Assembly: GCA_964414345.1 (NCBI GenBank) | Contig: CAYPWF010000006.1 | Coordinates: 1-64,000 of the forward strand | Length of the DNA stretch: 64,000 nt | From: Desulfocorpusculum sp964414345 | GTDB taxonomy: Bacteria; Desulfobacterota; Desulfocorpusculales; Desulfocorpusculum | Direction of reading: 5' to 3' | In this document: positions 8,757 through 17,095 of the stretch, one piece after another | How the letters are laid out: every line of letters begins with the position of its first letter | Position numbering within the stretch: the first letter of the stretch is position 1 | The notes under the pieces: generated by a model | The model's input: only the letters and a program-made list of their open reading frames with translations | What the model was told of the DNA's origin: nothing | The model's database searches: none | Translations under genes and position numbers: made by a program

Positions 8757-8818
8757 ATTTAATCAGGCGCTGATTTGTTTCCTATCGGCAACGTGCAAGC
8801 CCCCAAGTCGGTTTTAGC

Positions 8819-8847
8819 TTGACAGATGAGAACGCTCGCGATATGAA
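8819..8847 (+). promoter_or_regulatory. Sigma70-type promoter for the TRAP/BKACE cluster
   Basis: TTGACA (8819-8824) and TATGAA (8842-8847) are separated by 17 bp, a near-consensus arrangement about 130 bp before dctP. Transcription would start near 8854. Confidence 0.65.
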
Positions 8848-8979
8848 AAGGGGCGCTTTCACCCTTCTTTGGCCGTGGGATGGCAACCGGCCGGCTGGGA
8901 ACTCAAAGCCTCTTTGTTCGGGCGGCTCTGTTGGTTACATGCCCCTTGAGGGGCAATCATTTTCGGGGAGGTGTTGGCC

Positions 8980-10029
8980 ATGAGGAAGACGGGACTGGTG
9001 TTGGCAGTGGCGGCCTTGGCCTTGTGCATGGTTATGCCGGCCGTGGCTCAGGAAAAGGTGATCAAGTGGAAGGTCCAAGGCTTTGTGCCGGCTGGCATGC
9101 TCTACCACGAGACCATGCTCAGGACCGCCGAGGAGGTCAAGAAGGTAACCAACGGGAGGCTGGTGTGGGAGTGTTTCCCTGCGGGAGCACTCGTCCCGCC
9201 ATTCGAAGGCCTCAAGGCAGTAAGCGACGGGGTGTATGAGGCCAACTTTGGTTACACGGGCCAGTGGGTGGGCAAGATCCCTGTATCTCCCCTTTTCACT
9301 GCTGCCCCAGGCGGCATGAACGCCCTGGACATGCAGATGTGGCTTGAGCACGGAGGCGGCAAGGAGCTGCACCAGGAGATGTACGACAAGTACGGCTACA
9401 AGGTGAAGGTTTTCCACGACGCCCCCATATCCATGGAGATCTTCATGTGGTCCAAGAAACCCCTGAAGAAAGTGAATGACTGGAAGGGGATCAAGTTCCG
9501 CATGATGCCGGTCATGGGGGATGTGCTCACAAAGCACGGCCTTTCGGTTGTTTTCATGCCAGCAGGCGAGATCATGCCCAACCTGCAGCGCGGCGTGATA
9601 GATGCTGCTGAGTACAGCATCCCGGCCTTCGACAAGACCCTGGGCATCTGGGAGGTTTGCAAATACTTGCACCTGCCGGGGGTTCACCAGCCGGCCTCCC
9701 AGCTGGAGATAGTTGTGAACAAGAAGGCCTGGGATGCCTTGCCCGCGGACCTGAAGCCGCAGGTGGAGGCGGCCATTGGGAAGATGAGGCTTCTTAACTG
9801 GCTCTGGATGGAGTCGGAAAACATAAAGGCCATGGACTTCTACAAGGAAAAGGGTATCGAGATCGTGGAGGTGGAGCCCGAGACTGTCAAGACCTTCATG
9901 AAGTGGGCCGAGGACTACCTGGACGAGATGTCCGCCAAGGACGAGTTCTTCAAGAAAGTCTGGGATTCCCAGAAGGCCTTTGGCAAGAAGTGGTATCCCT
10001 ATGCCAAGATGTTCTCCCTGCCCCACTGA
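8980..10029 (+). CDS. dctP: TRAP transporter substrate-binding protein DctP family
   Basis: This 349-residue periplasmic protein captures a carboxylate or related acid for the TRAP permease encoded next. The ATG at 8980 is chosen over an in-frame GTG at 8971 because GGGGAGGTG lies just ahead of it. The first 23 residues form a signal peptide ending PAVA-Q. The body has the DctP fold, with conserved PFEGLKAVSDGVYE and VVFMPAGEIMPNLQRGVIDA around the ligand-binding Arg region. The neighbouring BKACE and dehydrogenases suggest a beta-hydroxy or beta-keto acid ligand, which is inference only. Confidence 0.93.
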   Translation: MRKTGLVLAVAALALCMVMPAVAQEKVIKWKVQGFVPAGMLYHETMLRTAEEVKKVTNGRLVWECFPAGALVPPFEGLKAVSDGVYEANFGYTGQWVGKIPVSPLFTAAPGGMNALDMQMWLEHGGGKELHQEMYDKYGYKVKVFHDAPISMEIFMWSKKPLKKVNDWKGIKFRMMPVMGDVLTKHGLSVVFMPAGEIMPNLQRGVIDAAEYSIPAFDKTLGIWEVCKYLHLPGVHQPASQLEIVVNKKAWDALPADLKPQVEAAIGKMRLLNWLWMESENIKAMDFYKEKGIEIVEVEPETVKTFMKWAEDYLDEMSAKDEFFKKVWDSQKAFGKKWYPYAKMFSLPH

Positions 10030-10044
10030 TCCTGGGACTCAATT

Positions 10045-10069
10045 GCCCCTGGGGTCAATTGACAGGGGC
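10045..10069 (+). promoter_or_regulatory. Intercistronic stem-loop between dctP and dctQ
   Basis: GCCCCTG (10045-10051) pairs with CAGGGGC (10063-10069); the loop contains the palindrome TCAATTGA. In TRAP operons such a hairpin could stabilise the dctP message so that the binding protein is made in excess. Confidence 0.5.
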
Positions 10070-10162
10070 TTTGAAGAGCTGGGATAAGAAAGGCTTTTGT
10101 GCGGGAGTGGGCCTCCAGCATGTTTGGGGAGGCCACTCCCTTCGAGTTTGAGGAGGTGCTGT

Positions 10163-10669
10163 TTGGAGAGAGTCTTTCGGGTAATGGATCGGGCCAGCGA
10201 GTGGACAGGGAAGCTCTCGAGCTATCTCATGCCCGCTCTGGTGGTGGCCATCTGTTACGACATCATAATGCGTTACCTGTTCAACAAGCCCACCCATTGG
10301 GCCTTTGAGGTCACCTACATGACCTACGGGGCTTACTCGGTCCTGGGGGTGGCCTACTGCCAGCTTCTCAAGACCCATGTGCGCATGGACCTGGTCTACG
10401 GGAGGCTCTCTCCAAGGACCCAGGCCATTGTGGACTCCTTGTGTTATCTTTTGTTGTTCTTCCCGCTCATGGTCGTGCTCACGTACAAGTGTGGGGAGCA
10501 CGGGCTTTGGACCCTGAGCTCTGGTGAGCGCTCATCGGTCAGCGTCTGGAGGCCGCATCTTTGGCCTTTCAAGCTGGCCATCACCTTCGGGTTCCTGCTT
10601 TTCCTCCTCCAGGGGTTGGTGGATTTTCTCAGGACCCTGGGAAGGGCAGTGCGAGGAGGTGGCAGATGA
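10163..10669 (+). CDS. dctQ: TRAP transporter small membrane subunit DctQ
   Basis: This roughly 168-residue inner-membrane protein has four predicted helices (around residues 20-40, 55-75, 95-117 and 135-157) and the DctQ-type segment YDIIMRYLFNKP. The start is set at the TTG at 10163, because AGGAGGTG lies immediately upstream; an ATG at 10184 is possible but lacks a ribosome-binding site. Its stop overlaps the dctM start by four bases (ATGA), so the two permease subunits are translationally coupled. It works with DctM as the membrane half of the Na+-linked TRAP transporter. Confidence 0.88.
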   Translation: MERVFRVMDRASEWTGKLSSYLMPALVVAICYDIIMRYLFNKPTHWAFEVTYMTYGAYSVLGVAYCQLLKTHVRMDLVYGRLSPRTQAIVDSLCYLLLFFPLMVVLTYKCGEHGLWTLSSGERSSVSVWRPHLWPFKLAITFGFLLFLLQGLVDFLRTLGRAVRGGGR

Positions 10670-11991
10670 GCCCAGAGCTTGTAACCATCTTGATGCTCCT
10701 TAGCCTCTTCGTGCTCCTGGCGGGCTTCCCCCTGGCCTTCGGCATAGGCACCATGGGGCTTCTCTTTGGGTACATGACCACGGGCAAGGCTTACCTGTAC
10801 ATGATGCCCCAGAGGGTAATAAACGGGACCCTCTCGGAGTATATCCTGGCTGCGGTGCCGCTTTTCATCTTCATGGGCGCCATGATGCAGACCTCGGGGG
10901 TGGCAGAGAGGGCCTTCACCATCTTGAGGAGATGGATGGCGGGGGTCAGGGGGGGGCTTGCAGTGGCCACTGTGGCCCTCGCCATAATATTCGCTGCCTG
11001 CACCGGGGTGGTGGGAGCCTCGGAGACGGCCATAGGGCTTCTGGCCGTGCCATCCATGCTAAGGGCCAAGTACGACCAGGGGCTGGCAAGCGGGGTTGTG
11101 TGCGCAGGTGGCACACTGGGGATCCTCATCCCCCCCAGCGTCATGTTGATCCTTTACGCTCCCATGGCAGGGGTATCGGTGACCCAGATGTATGCCGGGG
11201 CGGTGGTGCCGGGGCTGATGCTGGGGGTGGGTTACATCCTCTACGTGCTCATACGAACGGCCTTGAGCCCTGAGATGGGACCTCCCCTCCCACCAGAGGA
11301 GCGCATCTCCTTCTTCTCCAGGGAATCCCTGGTCACAGGCTTCAAGTACCTGATACCACCGGTCTTTCTAGTCTTCCTGGTCTTGGGTTCCATATTCTTC
11401 GGTGTGGCATCCCCCACAGAGGCCGGGGCAGTAGGCAGCGTGGGAGCCGTGGGCCTGGCAATGATGAATAGGACCTTCACCTGGAAGGCCTTCAAGGAGA
11501 ACTGCTATCTGACCCTCAGGATCACCTCCATGATCATCTTTATCGCCATAGGCTCCAACCTGTACACAGGGGCCTTCTTGGGGGCAGGATGCGGGCAGGT
11601 GATAACCGACTTCCTCCTCTCCCTGGGCTTTGGGGCCTGGGGGGTCTTCATAACCATCCTGGTGATAATCTTTATCCTGGGCTGCTTCATAGACTGGATA
11701 GGGATCCTGCTTATCACGGTGCCCATATTCTCTCCTATTCTGATGAAGCTGGGCTTTGATCCCCTCTGGGTGGGCCTGGTGGTCTGCGTGAGCCTGCAGA
11801 TCTCCTTTCTCACCCCTCCTTTTGCCTACTCTATCTTCTACCTCAAGGGGATTGCCCCCGAGATCCCCCTTCCTGCCATATACAGGGGGATCGTGCCCTT
11901 TGTTGGCATTCAGGTCATAGTCACTGCCCTGTGTGTCATTTTTCCAGAAATCTGCACATGGTTACCGAAGGCTCTGGAGGCAGCCAAGTGA
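10666..11991 (+). CDS. dctM: TRAP transporter large permease subunit DctM
   Basis: This 441-residue protein has about 12 hydrophobic helices and the DctM hallmarks: FPLAFGIGTMG near the start, AIIFAACTGVVGASETAIG in the first repeat, GTLGILIPPSVMLILY, and GVASPTEAGAVG in the second half. The ATG at 10666 follows GAGGAGGTGGCAG and overlaps the dctQ stop. It moves the substrate delivered by DctP across the inner membrane using an ion gradient. The next gene, BKACE, starts 36 bp later with its own strong ribosome-binding site, so substrate uptake and breakdown are probably co-expressed. Confidence 0.93.
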   Translation: MSPELVTILMLLSLFVLLAGFPLAFGIGTMGLLFGYMTTGKAYLYMMPQRVINGTLSEYILAAVPLFIFMGAMMQTSGVAERAFTILRRWMAGVRGGLAVATVALAIIFAACTGVVGASETAIGLLAVPSMLRAKYDQGLASGVVCAGGTLGILIPPSVMLILYAPMAGVSVTQMYAGAVVPGLMLGVGYILYVLIRTALSPEMGPPLPPEERISFFSRESLVTGFKYLIPPVFLVFLVLGSIFFGVASPTEAGAVGSVGAVGLAMMNRTFTWKAFKENCYLTLRITSMIIFIAIGSNLYTGAFLGAGCGQVITDFLLSLGFGAWGVFITILVIIFILGCFIDWIGILLITVPIFSPILMKLGFDPLWVGLVVCVSLQISFLTPPFAYSIFYLKGIAPEIPLPAIYRGIVPFVGIQVIVTALCVIFPEICTWLPKALEAAK

Positions 11992-12027
11992 GTCTAGGCA
12001 ATTCTTGAACCTGTGAGGAGGTGCCAG

Positions 12028-12948
12028 ATGCCCAAGGCGATAATAACAGCAGCCATCACAGGGAGCATCCATACCCCGAGCATGACTCCCCATCTTCCCA
12101 TCACCCCCAAGCAGATAGCCCAGGAGGCAGTCAGGGCCTATGAGGCCGGGGCTGCGGTGGCTCACATCCACGTGAGGGACCCTGAGACCGGGGCCCCCTC
12201 GCCTTCCCTGGAGCTGTTCGGGGAGGTGCTCTCTGAGGTAAAGAGCCGCTGCAACATGATTCTTTGCACCACAACAGGCGGCGGGCTGGGCATGACAGCA
12301 GAGCAGAGGGTGGCTGTGGTGAGGAAGTACAGGCCGGAGTTGGCCTCCTTCAACTTCGGCTCCCTTAATTTCGCCCTCTTCCCGGTGCTCAAGAAGATAA
12401 AGGACTGGAAGTATCCCTGGGAGCCCCAGTACCTGGCCATGACCGAGGACCTGATCTTCCCCAATACCTTCAAGACCATGAGGGAGTTCTGCGGCTTCTT
12501 CAAGGAGGCTGAGACCAAGCCAGAGATCGAGATTTACGATGTGGGCATGATCAACAACGTGGCATTCATGATACAGGCCGGCCACATTCAGAAACCCGTG
12601 TACCTGCAATTCGTCATGGGCATTCTGGGAGGGATCCCGGCTACCGTGGAGAACCTGGTCTTCCTTTACCAGACTGCCCGCAACCTCATAGGGGATTTCC
12701 AGTGGTCTGTGTGTGCGGCCGGCAGAAACCAGATGCCCATGTGCACAACGGCCTTGGTGATGGGCGGGAACGCCAGGGTGGGTTTGGAGGACAGCCTTTA
12801 TGTGGAGAAGGGCCGAATGGCCAAGAGCAATGCCGAGCAGGTGGAGAAAATAGTCAGGATTGCCAGGGAGTTGGGAGTGGAGCCGGCCACCCCTGATGAG
12901 GCCCGTCAGATCTTGGGGCTAAAGGGGTTGGACAAGGTCAACTACTAG
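12028..12948 (+). CDS. Beta-keto acid cleavage enzyme (BKACE, DUF849/Kce family)
   Basis: BKACEs condense a beta-keto acid with acetyl-CoA and split it into acetoacetate and a new acyl-CoA. This 306-residue copy shows zinc ligands His46 and His48 in AHIHVRD, the Arg250/Glu254/Asp255 cluster in RVGLEDSLY, and the C-terminal AKSNAEQVEKI helix. The N-terminal TGSIHTPSM replaces the glutamate-containing segment of lysine-fermentation Kce, so the substrate is probably not 3-keto-5-aminohexanoate. ATG 12028 follows GAGGAGGTG. Neighbours supply a dehydrogenase before it in pathway order and an acetoacetate ligase after it. Confidence 0.9.
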   Translation: MPKAIITAAITGSIHTPSMTPHLPITPKQIAQEAVRAYEAGAAVAHIHVRDPETGAPSPSLELFGEVLSEVKSRCNMILCTTTGGGLGMTAEQRVAVVRKYRPELASFNFGSLNFALFPVLKKIKDWKYPWEPQYLAMTEDLIFPNTFKTMREFCGFFKEAETKPEIEIYDVGMINNVAFMIQAGHIQKPVYLQFVMGILGGIPATVENLVFLYQTARNLIGDFQWSVCAAGRNQMPMCTTALVMGGNARVGLEDSLYVEKGRMAKSNAEQVEKIVRIARELGVEPATPDEARQILGLKGLDKVNY

Positions 12949-12974
12949 ACGCGGAGAGGGGACATCGATGACGC

Positions 12975-13022
12975 TGAGAACCTGGGACACGGGGACGCGG
13001 GGACGACATCTCCCGGGTCTCA
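12975..13022 (+). repeat. GC-rich palindrome with GGGGACGC tandem motif
   Basis: TGAGAACCTGGGA and TCCCGGGTCTCA form imperfect outer arms around a tandem ACACGGGGACGCGGGGACG core. It occupies the BKACE-dehydrogenase gap and may be a mobile palindrome or a regulatory hairpin. Confidence 0.5.
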
Positions 13023-13115
13023 ACGTCCCTGAGTCAATTGTTTTCCTTAGTCCGAGCGCTATCCCCTCTATATGATATGGCGCAAGTGGGCACTGAGAAG
13101 AATAGGAGCCGCAAG

Positions 13116-14078
13116 ATGAGACTCGAGGAGATAAGGTCAATATCGGTTCTGGGTGCCGGGATAATGGGCCACGGCATCGCCCAGGCGTTTCTCATGGGTG
13201 GTTACCCTGTTCGCTTATACGACATAAAGGATGCCATCCTGGATACGGCCCGGGCCCACATAAGGAAAAACATGGAGATGTTCGCTCAGGAGGGGCTCTT
13301 GGAAGCCTTTGAGGTTTCCCCTGCCATGGAGCGGCTCTTTACCACCACAGAGCTGGCCCGGGCCGTTGAGGGAGCAGACTTCATAGTGGAAGCGGCCCCG
13401 GAGGAGTTGACTTTAAAGCAGGAGCTATTCGCCAGGGTGGAGAGCCTCTGTTCGCCCCAGGCAGTCATTGCCACCAACACCTCCTCCCTCACCCTGTCGG
13501 CCATAGGACAGAAGGTGAAAGAGAAAGGCAGGCTGGTTGTGACCCATTGGTTTAACCCTCCCCACATCGTGCCCACCGTGGAGGTTGTTCGGGGGCCCGA
13601 GACCACCCAAGAGACCATGGAGCTGGCCGTGGCCCTTCTTGAGCGGATCCGCAAGATGCCGGTCAGGATCCAGAAGGAGCTCCCAGGGTTCATAGTCAAT
13701 CGGATCCAGACAGCCCTGATAAGGGAGGTGTGGGATCTATACGCTCAGGGGGTGGCCAGCCCGGAGGACATAGACAAGGCGGTGAAAGGAAGCGTTGGGT
13801 TTAGGCTGGCAAGCATTGGCCCCCTTCTCACAGCGGATCTCGGAGGGCTGGATCTGTGGCTGAGGGTTTACGACAACCTTGTCCATGAAATCTGCAGCTC
13901 CACCGAAGCTCCCAAAGCTGTGCGGGACTTGGTCTCCCAGGGGCATTACGGCATCAAGTCGGCCAAGGGTTTCTACGACTACGCCTTGGATTTTTCCAAG
14001 GCCGAGCTGGACCAGGCTGTGCAAAGAAGGGACAAGGAGTTCCTCAAGAGACTCAAGGATCTTTATTGGAAGGCTTGA
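13116..14078 (+). CDS. 3-hydroxyacyl-CoA dehydrogenase family, NAD-dependent beta-hydroxy acid dehydrogenase
   Basis: This 320-residue protein has the Rossmann motif GAGIMGHGIA at residues 11-20, the NTSSL segment, the catalytic His in VVTHWFNPPH, and the C-terminal helical domain with PGFIVNRIQ. Length and single-module layout fit 3-hydroxybutyryl-CoA dehydrogenase but equally L-carnitine dehydrogenase and lambda-crystallin-type enzymes that oxidise free beta-hydroxy acids. Sitting beside a BKACE, which uses free beta-keto acids, favours the second reading. ATG 13116 follows TAGGAG; earlier in-frame codons overlap non-coding palindrome DNA. The exact substrate cannot be read from sequence. 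Confidence 0.88.
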   Translation: MRLEEIRSISVLGAGIMGHGIAQAFLMGGYPVRLYDIKDAILDTARAHIRKNMEMFAQEGLLEAFEVSPAMERLFTTTELARAVEGADFIVEAAPEELTLKQELFARVESLCSPQAVIATNTSSLTLSAIGQKVKEKGRLVVTHWFNPPHIVPTVEVVRGPETTQETMELAVALLERIRKMPVRIQKELPGFIVNRIQTALIREVWDLYAQGVASPEDIDKAVKGSVGFRLASIGPLLTADLGGLDLWLRVYDNLVHEICSSTEAPKAVRDLVSQGHYGIKSAKGFYDYALDFSKAELDQAVQRRDKEFLKRLKDLYWKA

Positions 14079-14091
14079 ACGGAGGCGGGAG

Positions 14092-15051
14092 ATGAGCGTG
14101 CTGGTTACAGGTGGGACCGGATTCATAGGAGCCGAGGTGGTAAGGATCTTGGTTGCTCGGGGTGAGGAGGTCACGGCCTTTGACATCAACCCTTCCACAA
14201 AACTCTTGCAGGATTTGGCAGGCAAGCTGCGGGTGATCAGGGGGGACTTGGGGAATTTCAGCCATGTATTGAGTGCTGTTAAGGAATGCAGACCTTCTGC
14301 CATGTATCACCTGGGAGGAATGCTCTCTGTCCCCTCGGATGCGGATCCCCAGGCCTCCTTCAGGGCCAATGCCATGGGCACCTTCCATGTGCTGGAGGCG
14401 GCCAGGCTCTTCGATGTGGAAAAGGTGCTTTTCTCGAGCACCATAGCCACCTACGGCCTGGACATAAGGGAGGGCAAGATAGACGACTACACCCTCCAGA
14501 GGCCCCAGCTCTTCTACGGCTGCACAAAGGTCTTCTCAGAGCTCATGGGTCTGTTCTACAGGCGCAAGTATGGTCTTGACTTCCGGGGGGTGCGTTACCC
14601 CTCCATCGTGGGGCCAGGGGTCAAGACCCCGGGCATCGTGCAGTACAATGCCTGGGTCATAGAGGAGTGCGCCAAAGGCAGGCCCTATGTCATGTACGTG
14701 AGGCCGGAGACTCGCTGCCCTGTCATGTACTTCAAGGATGCTGCCAGGGCCATCGTGATGCTGGGGGATGCCCCCAAGGAAGCGATTCAGATGGTGAACT
14801 ACGTGGTGGCAGGCCCAAGCCCGGCAGCCAGCGCCCAGGAGCTGGTGGACATGGTGAAGGCCAAGCTGCCTGGAGCCAAGATCCAGTTCCAGGTGGATGA
14901 GGAGAAGCAGAAGATCATAGACAGGCTCATCCTTCCCCTTGATGACAGCCTGGCCCGAAAGGAGTGGGGCTGGAAGCCCGAGTACGATCAGGAGAGGATC
15001 GTGGAGGACTTCTTGGAGGAGCTTCGCGCACACCCGGAACGCTATGAGTGA
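14092..15051 (+). CDS. NAD-dependent epimerase/dehydratase family, threonine dehydrogenase-like
   Basis: This 319-residue extended short-chain dehydrogenase has GGTGFIG at the N-terminus and the catalytic Tyr/Lys as YGCTK near residue 143. Two features recall the epimerase-type L-threonine 3-dehydrogenases: CPVMYFKDAARAI, and the C-terminal LDDSLARKEWGWKPEYD. Those enzymes oxidise a beta-hydroxy acid to a beta-keto acid, which fits the neighbouring BKACE. It could also be a sugar-acid dehydrogenase. The start is 14 bp after the upstream stop, with GGAGGCGGGAG as ribosome-binding site. Confidence 0.82.
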   Translation: MSVLVTGGTGFIGAEVVRILVARGEEVTAFDINPSTKLLQDLAGKLRVIRGDLGNFSHVLSAVKECRPSAMYHLGGMLSVPSDADPQASFRANAMGTFHVLEAARLFDVEKVLFSSTIATYGLDIREGKIDDYTLQRPQLFYGCTKVFSELMGLFYRRKYGLDFRGVRYPSIVGPGVKTPGIVQYNAWVIEECAKGRPYVMYVRPETRCPVMYFKDAARAIVMLGDAPKEAIQMVNYVVAGPSPAASAQELVDMVKAKLPGAKIQFQVDEEKQKIIDRLILPLDDSLARKEWGWKPEYDQERIVEDFLEELRAHPERYE

Positions 15052-15089
15052 GCCCGGCTGAGAATCTCAATTCTTGGGAGGCAGGGACC

Positions 15090-17054
15090 ATGTCAAGAAA
15101 AACACCTCTTTGGGAACCATCTGAAGAAAGAAAGGCTAGGGCCAACATCACCCGGTTCATAGATCGGGTGAATCGGAAGTATGGGAAGTCCTTCAAGAGC
15201 TATTGGGACCTGTACGACTGGTCCGTGGCCGAGATTCCGGATTTTTGGGCCGCAGTGTGGGACTTTGTGGAGATCCAGGCCTCCAAACCCTATGAGCGGG
15301 TGGTGGAAGACCTTGGGAGGTTTCCCGGAGCCAAGTGGTTTCCGGGAGCCAGGCTCAATTTCGCCCAGAATCTTCTTCGCTACAGGGATGAACATGTGGC
15401 CTTCAAGTTTGTTGGGGAGACCCAAAAGAGGGCCCAAATGACTTACGCGGAGCTTTACCAAACTGTGGCCCGCTTGGCCAAGTCTCTCAAAGAGCTGGGG
15501 GTCAAGCCCGGAGACCGTGTGGTGGGCTACATGCCCAATCTAATGGAGACAGCCATCGCCATGTTGGCCGCCACCAGCATAGGGGCTGTCTGGTCCTCTT
15601 GCGCAACGGACATAGGCTCCCAGGCCGCCTTGGACCGTCTGGGTCAGGTGGAGCCCAAGGTGATGTTCACGGTGGACGGCTATTTTTACAAGGGAAAGGC
15701 CTTCAAGTCCTTTGATAACGCGGTGGAGGTGGCCAGGAACATCCCCAGCCTCCAGAAAGTGGTGGTGGTTGAGTATGCCGGCACAAAGCCGGATCTAAAG
15801 GCCCTGCCCAATGCGGTCAAATACGAGGAGTTTCTCTCCCCGCAAAAAGGCCTGGAGATCCCATTCGAACAGCTTCCTTTCGATCACCCCGTTTACATCA
15901 TGTTCTCCTCAGGCACCACCGGAAAACCCAAGTGCATGGTGCAGTCTGCGGGTGGGATCCTCATTAATCACCTGAAGGAATTGGTCATTCACACGGATCT
16001 CAAGAGGCAGGACACCATCTTCTATATCACCACCTGCAGCTGGATGATGTGGAACTGGCTCCTGGGCTCTTTGGGCGCAGGGGCTACCGTGGTGCTCTAT
16101 GACGGCAACCCCATGCACCCGAATGCAGGGGCCATGTGGAAGCTGGCCCAGGACCTCAAGATCACGGTATTCGGGCTGAGCGCCAGCTATGTGAATGCGC
16201 TAAGGGCCCAGGGGGTAACACCCGGCAAGACCTACGACCTCTCGGCTCTCCAGCAGATTTCCCAGACAGGTTCACCTCTTTCGGCCGAGGGCTTCGAGTA
16301 TGTGTATCGGGAGATAAAAAAGGATCTGCACTTCAACTCCATCTCGGGCGGTACGGACATAAACGGCTGCTTTGCCATAGGGAGCCCAATCCTGCCGGTG
16401 TACGCCGGGGAGCTCCAAAGCCCGGCCCTGGGCATGAAGGTGAAGGCCTACGATGAAAAGGGCAAGCACGTCTGGGACGAGCAGGCGGAGCTGGTCTGCG
16501 AGGCTCCTGCCCCCTCCATGCCCATTTATTTTTGGAACGACCCGGACGGATCCAAGTACAAGGCGGCCTACTTCGAGGTCTACCCGGGGGTGTGGCGCCA
16601 CGGGGACTATATTGTCATGCACAGTGACACAAGAGGTATCACTTTTTACGGCCGTTCGGACGCGGTGCTGAAACCTTCGGGGGTGCGCATCGGGACCGCC
16701 GAGATCTATAACCAGGTGGAAAAACTTCCCGAGATAGCTGACAGCCTGGCCATAGGGCAGAACTGGCAGGGGGACCAGAGGATCATACTTTTCGTGAAGC
16801 TAAACGAGGGCTACACACTCACCCAGGAGCTAAAAGACAAGATCAAAAAGACCCTCAGGGAGAAGGCCTCCCCCAGGCATGTGCCAGCAATCATAATGGA
16901 GATGCCAGGGGCTCCCTACACCCTGAACATGAAGAAGGTGGAAAGCGCGGTGACCAACATCATCCACGGAAGACCGGTGACCAACAGGGACGCCCTCTCC
17001 AACCCGGAGGTGCTGGACTACTTCGAGAGCATCCTCCCTGAGCTCCAAAAATAA
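15090..17054 (+). CDS. aacS: Acetoacetyl-CoA synthetase
   Basis: This 654-residue acyl-adenylate-forming enzyme activates acetoacetate to acetoacetyl-CoA. The length, the N-terminal NITRFIDRVNRKYG/DLYDWSV region and the GAKWFPGARLNFAQN segment are specific to the AacS/AACS family. The AMP-binding loop is SSGTTGKPKC near residue 270, and the adenylate-domain motifs YFEVYPGVWRHGD and GRSDAVLKPSGVRIG are present. ATG 15090 follows GGGAGGCAGGG. It would salvage the acetoacetate released by BKACE and, with a thiolase encoded elsewhere, regenerate the acetyl-CoA that BKACE consumes. Confidence 0.92.
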   Translation: MSRKTPLWEPSEERKARANITRFIDRVNRKYGKSFKSYWDLYDWSVAEIPDFWAAVWDFVEIQASKPYERVVEDLGRFPGAKWFPGARLNFAQNLLRYRDEHVAFKFVGETQKRAQMTYAELYQTVARLAKSLKELGVKPGDRVVGYMPNLMETAIAMLAATSIGAVWSSCATDIGSQAALDRLGQVEPKVMFTVDGYFYKGKAFKSFDNAVEVARNIPSLQKVVVVEYAGTKPDLKALPNAVKYEEFLSPQKGLEIPFEQLPFDHPVYIMFSSGTTGKPKCMVQSAGGILINHLKELVIHTDLKRQDTIFYITTCSWMMWNWLLGSLGAGATVVLYDGNPMHPNAGAMWKLAQDLKITVFGLSASYVNALRAQGVTPGKTYDLSALQQISQTGSPLSAEGFEYVYREIKKDLHFNSISGGTDINGCFAIGSPILPVYAGELQSPALGMKVKAYDEKGKHVWDEQAELVCEAPAPSMPIYFWNDPDGSKYKAAYFEVYPGVWRHGDYIVMHSDTRGITFYGRSDAVLKPSGVRIGTAEIYNQVEKLPEIADSLAIGQNWQGDQRIILFVKLNEGYTLTQELKDKIKKTLREKASPRHVPAIIMEMPGAPYTLNMKKVESAVTNIIHGRPVTNRDALSNPEVLDYFESILPELQK

Positions 17055-17060
17055 GGCCCT

Positions 17061-17084
17061 TGGGGGGGCAGCCATGCCCCCCCA
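17061..17084. terminator. Bidirectional terminator-like hairpin between aacS and tatD
   Basis: TGGGGGGGCA and TGCCCCCCCA form a perfect 10-bp stem with loop GCCA, 6 bp after the aacS stop and 12 bp before the end of the convergent tatD. No T-run is seen. Confidence 0.55.
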
Positions 17085-17095
17085 TGACCTTGGAA

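Noticed and set aside
8935..10026. A 363-codon open frame on the - strand opposite dctP
   Set aside because: The + strand reading is a clear DctP protein with signal peptide and ribosome-binding site; the antisense reading has no recognisable domain.
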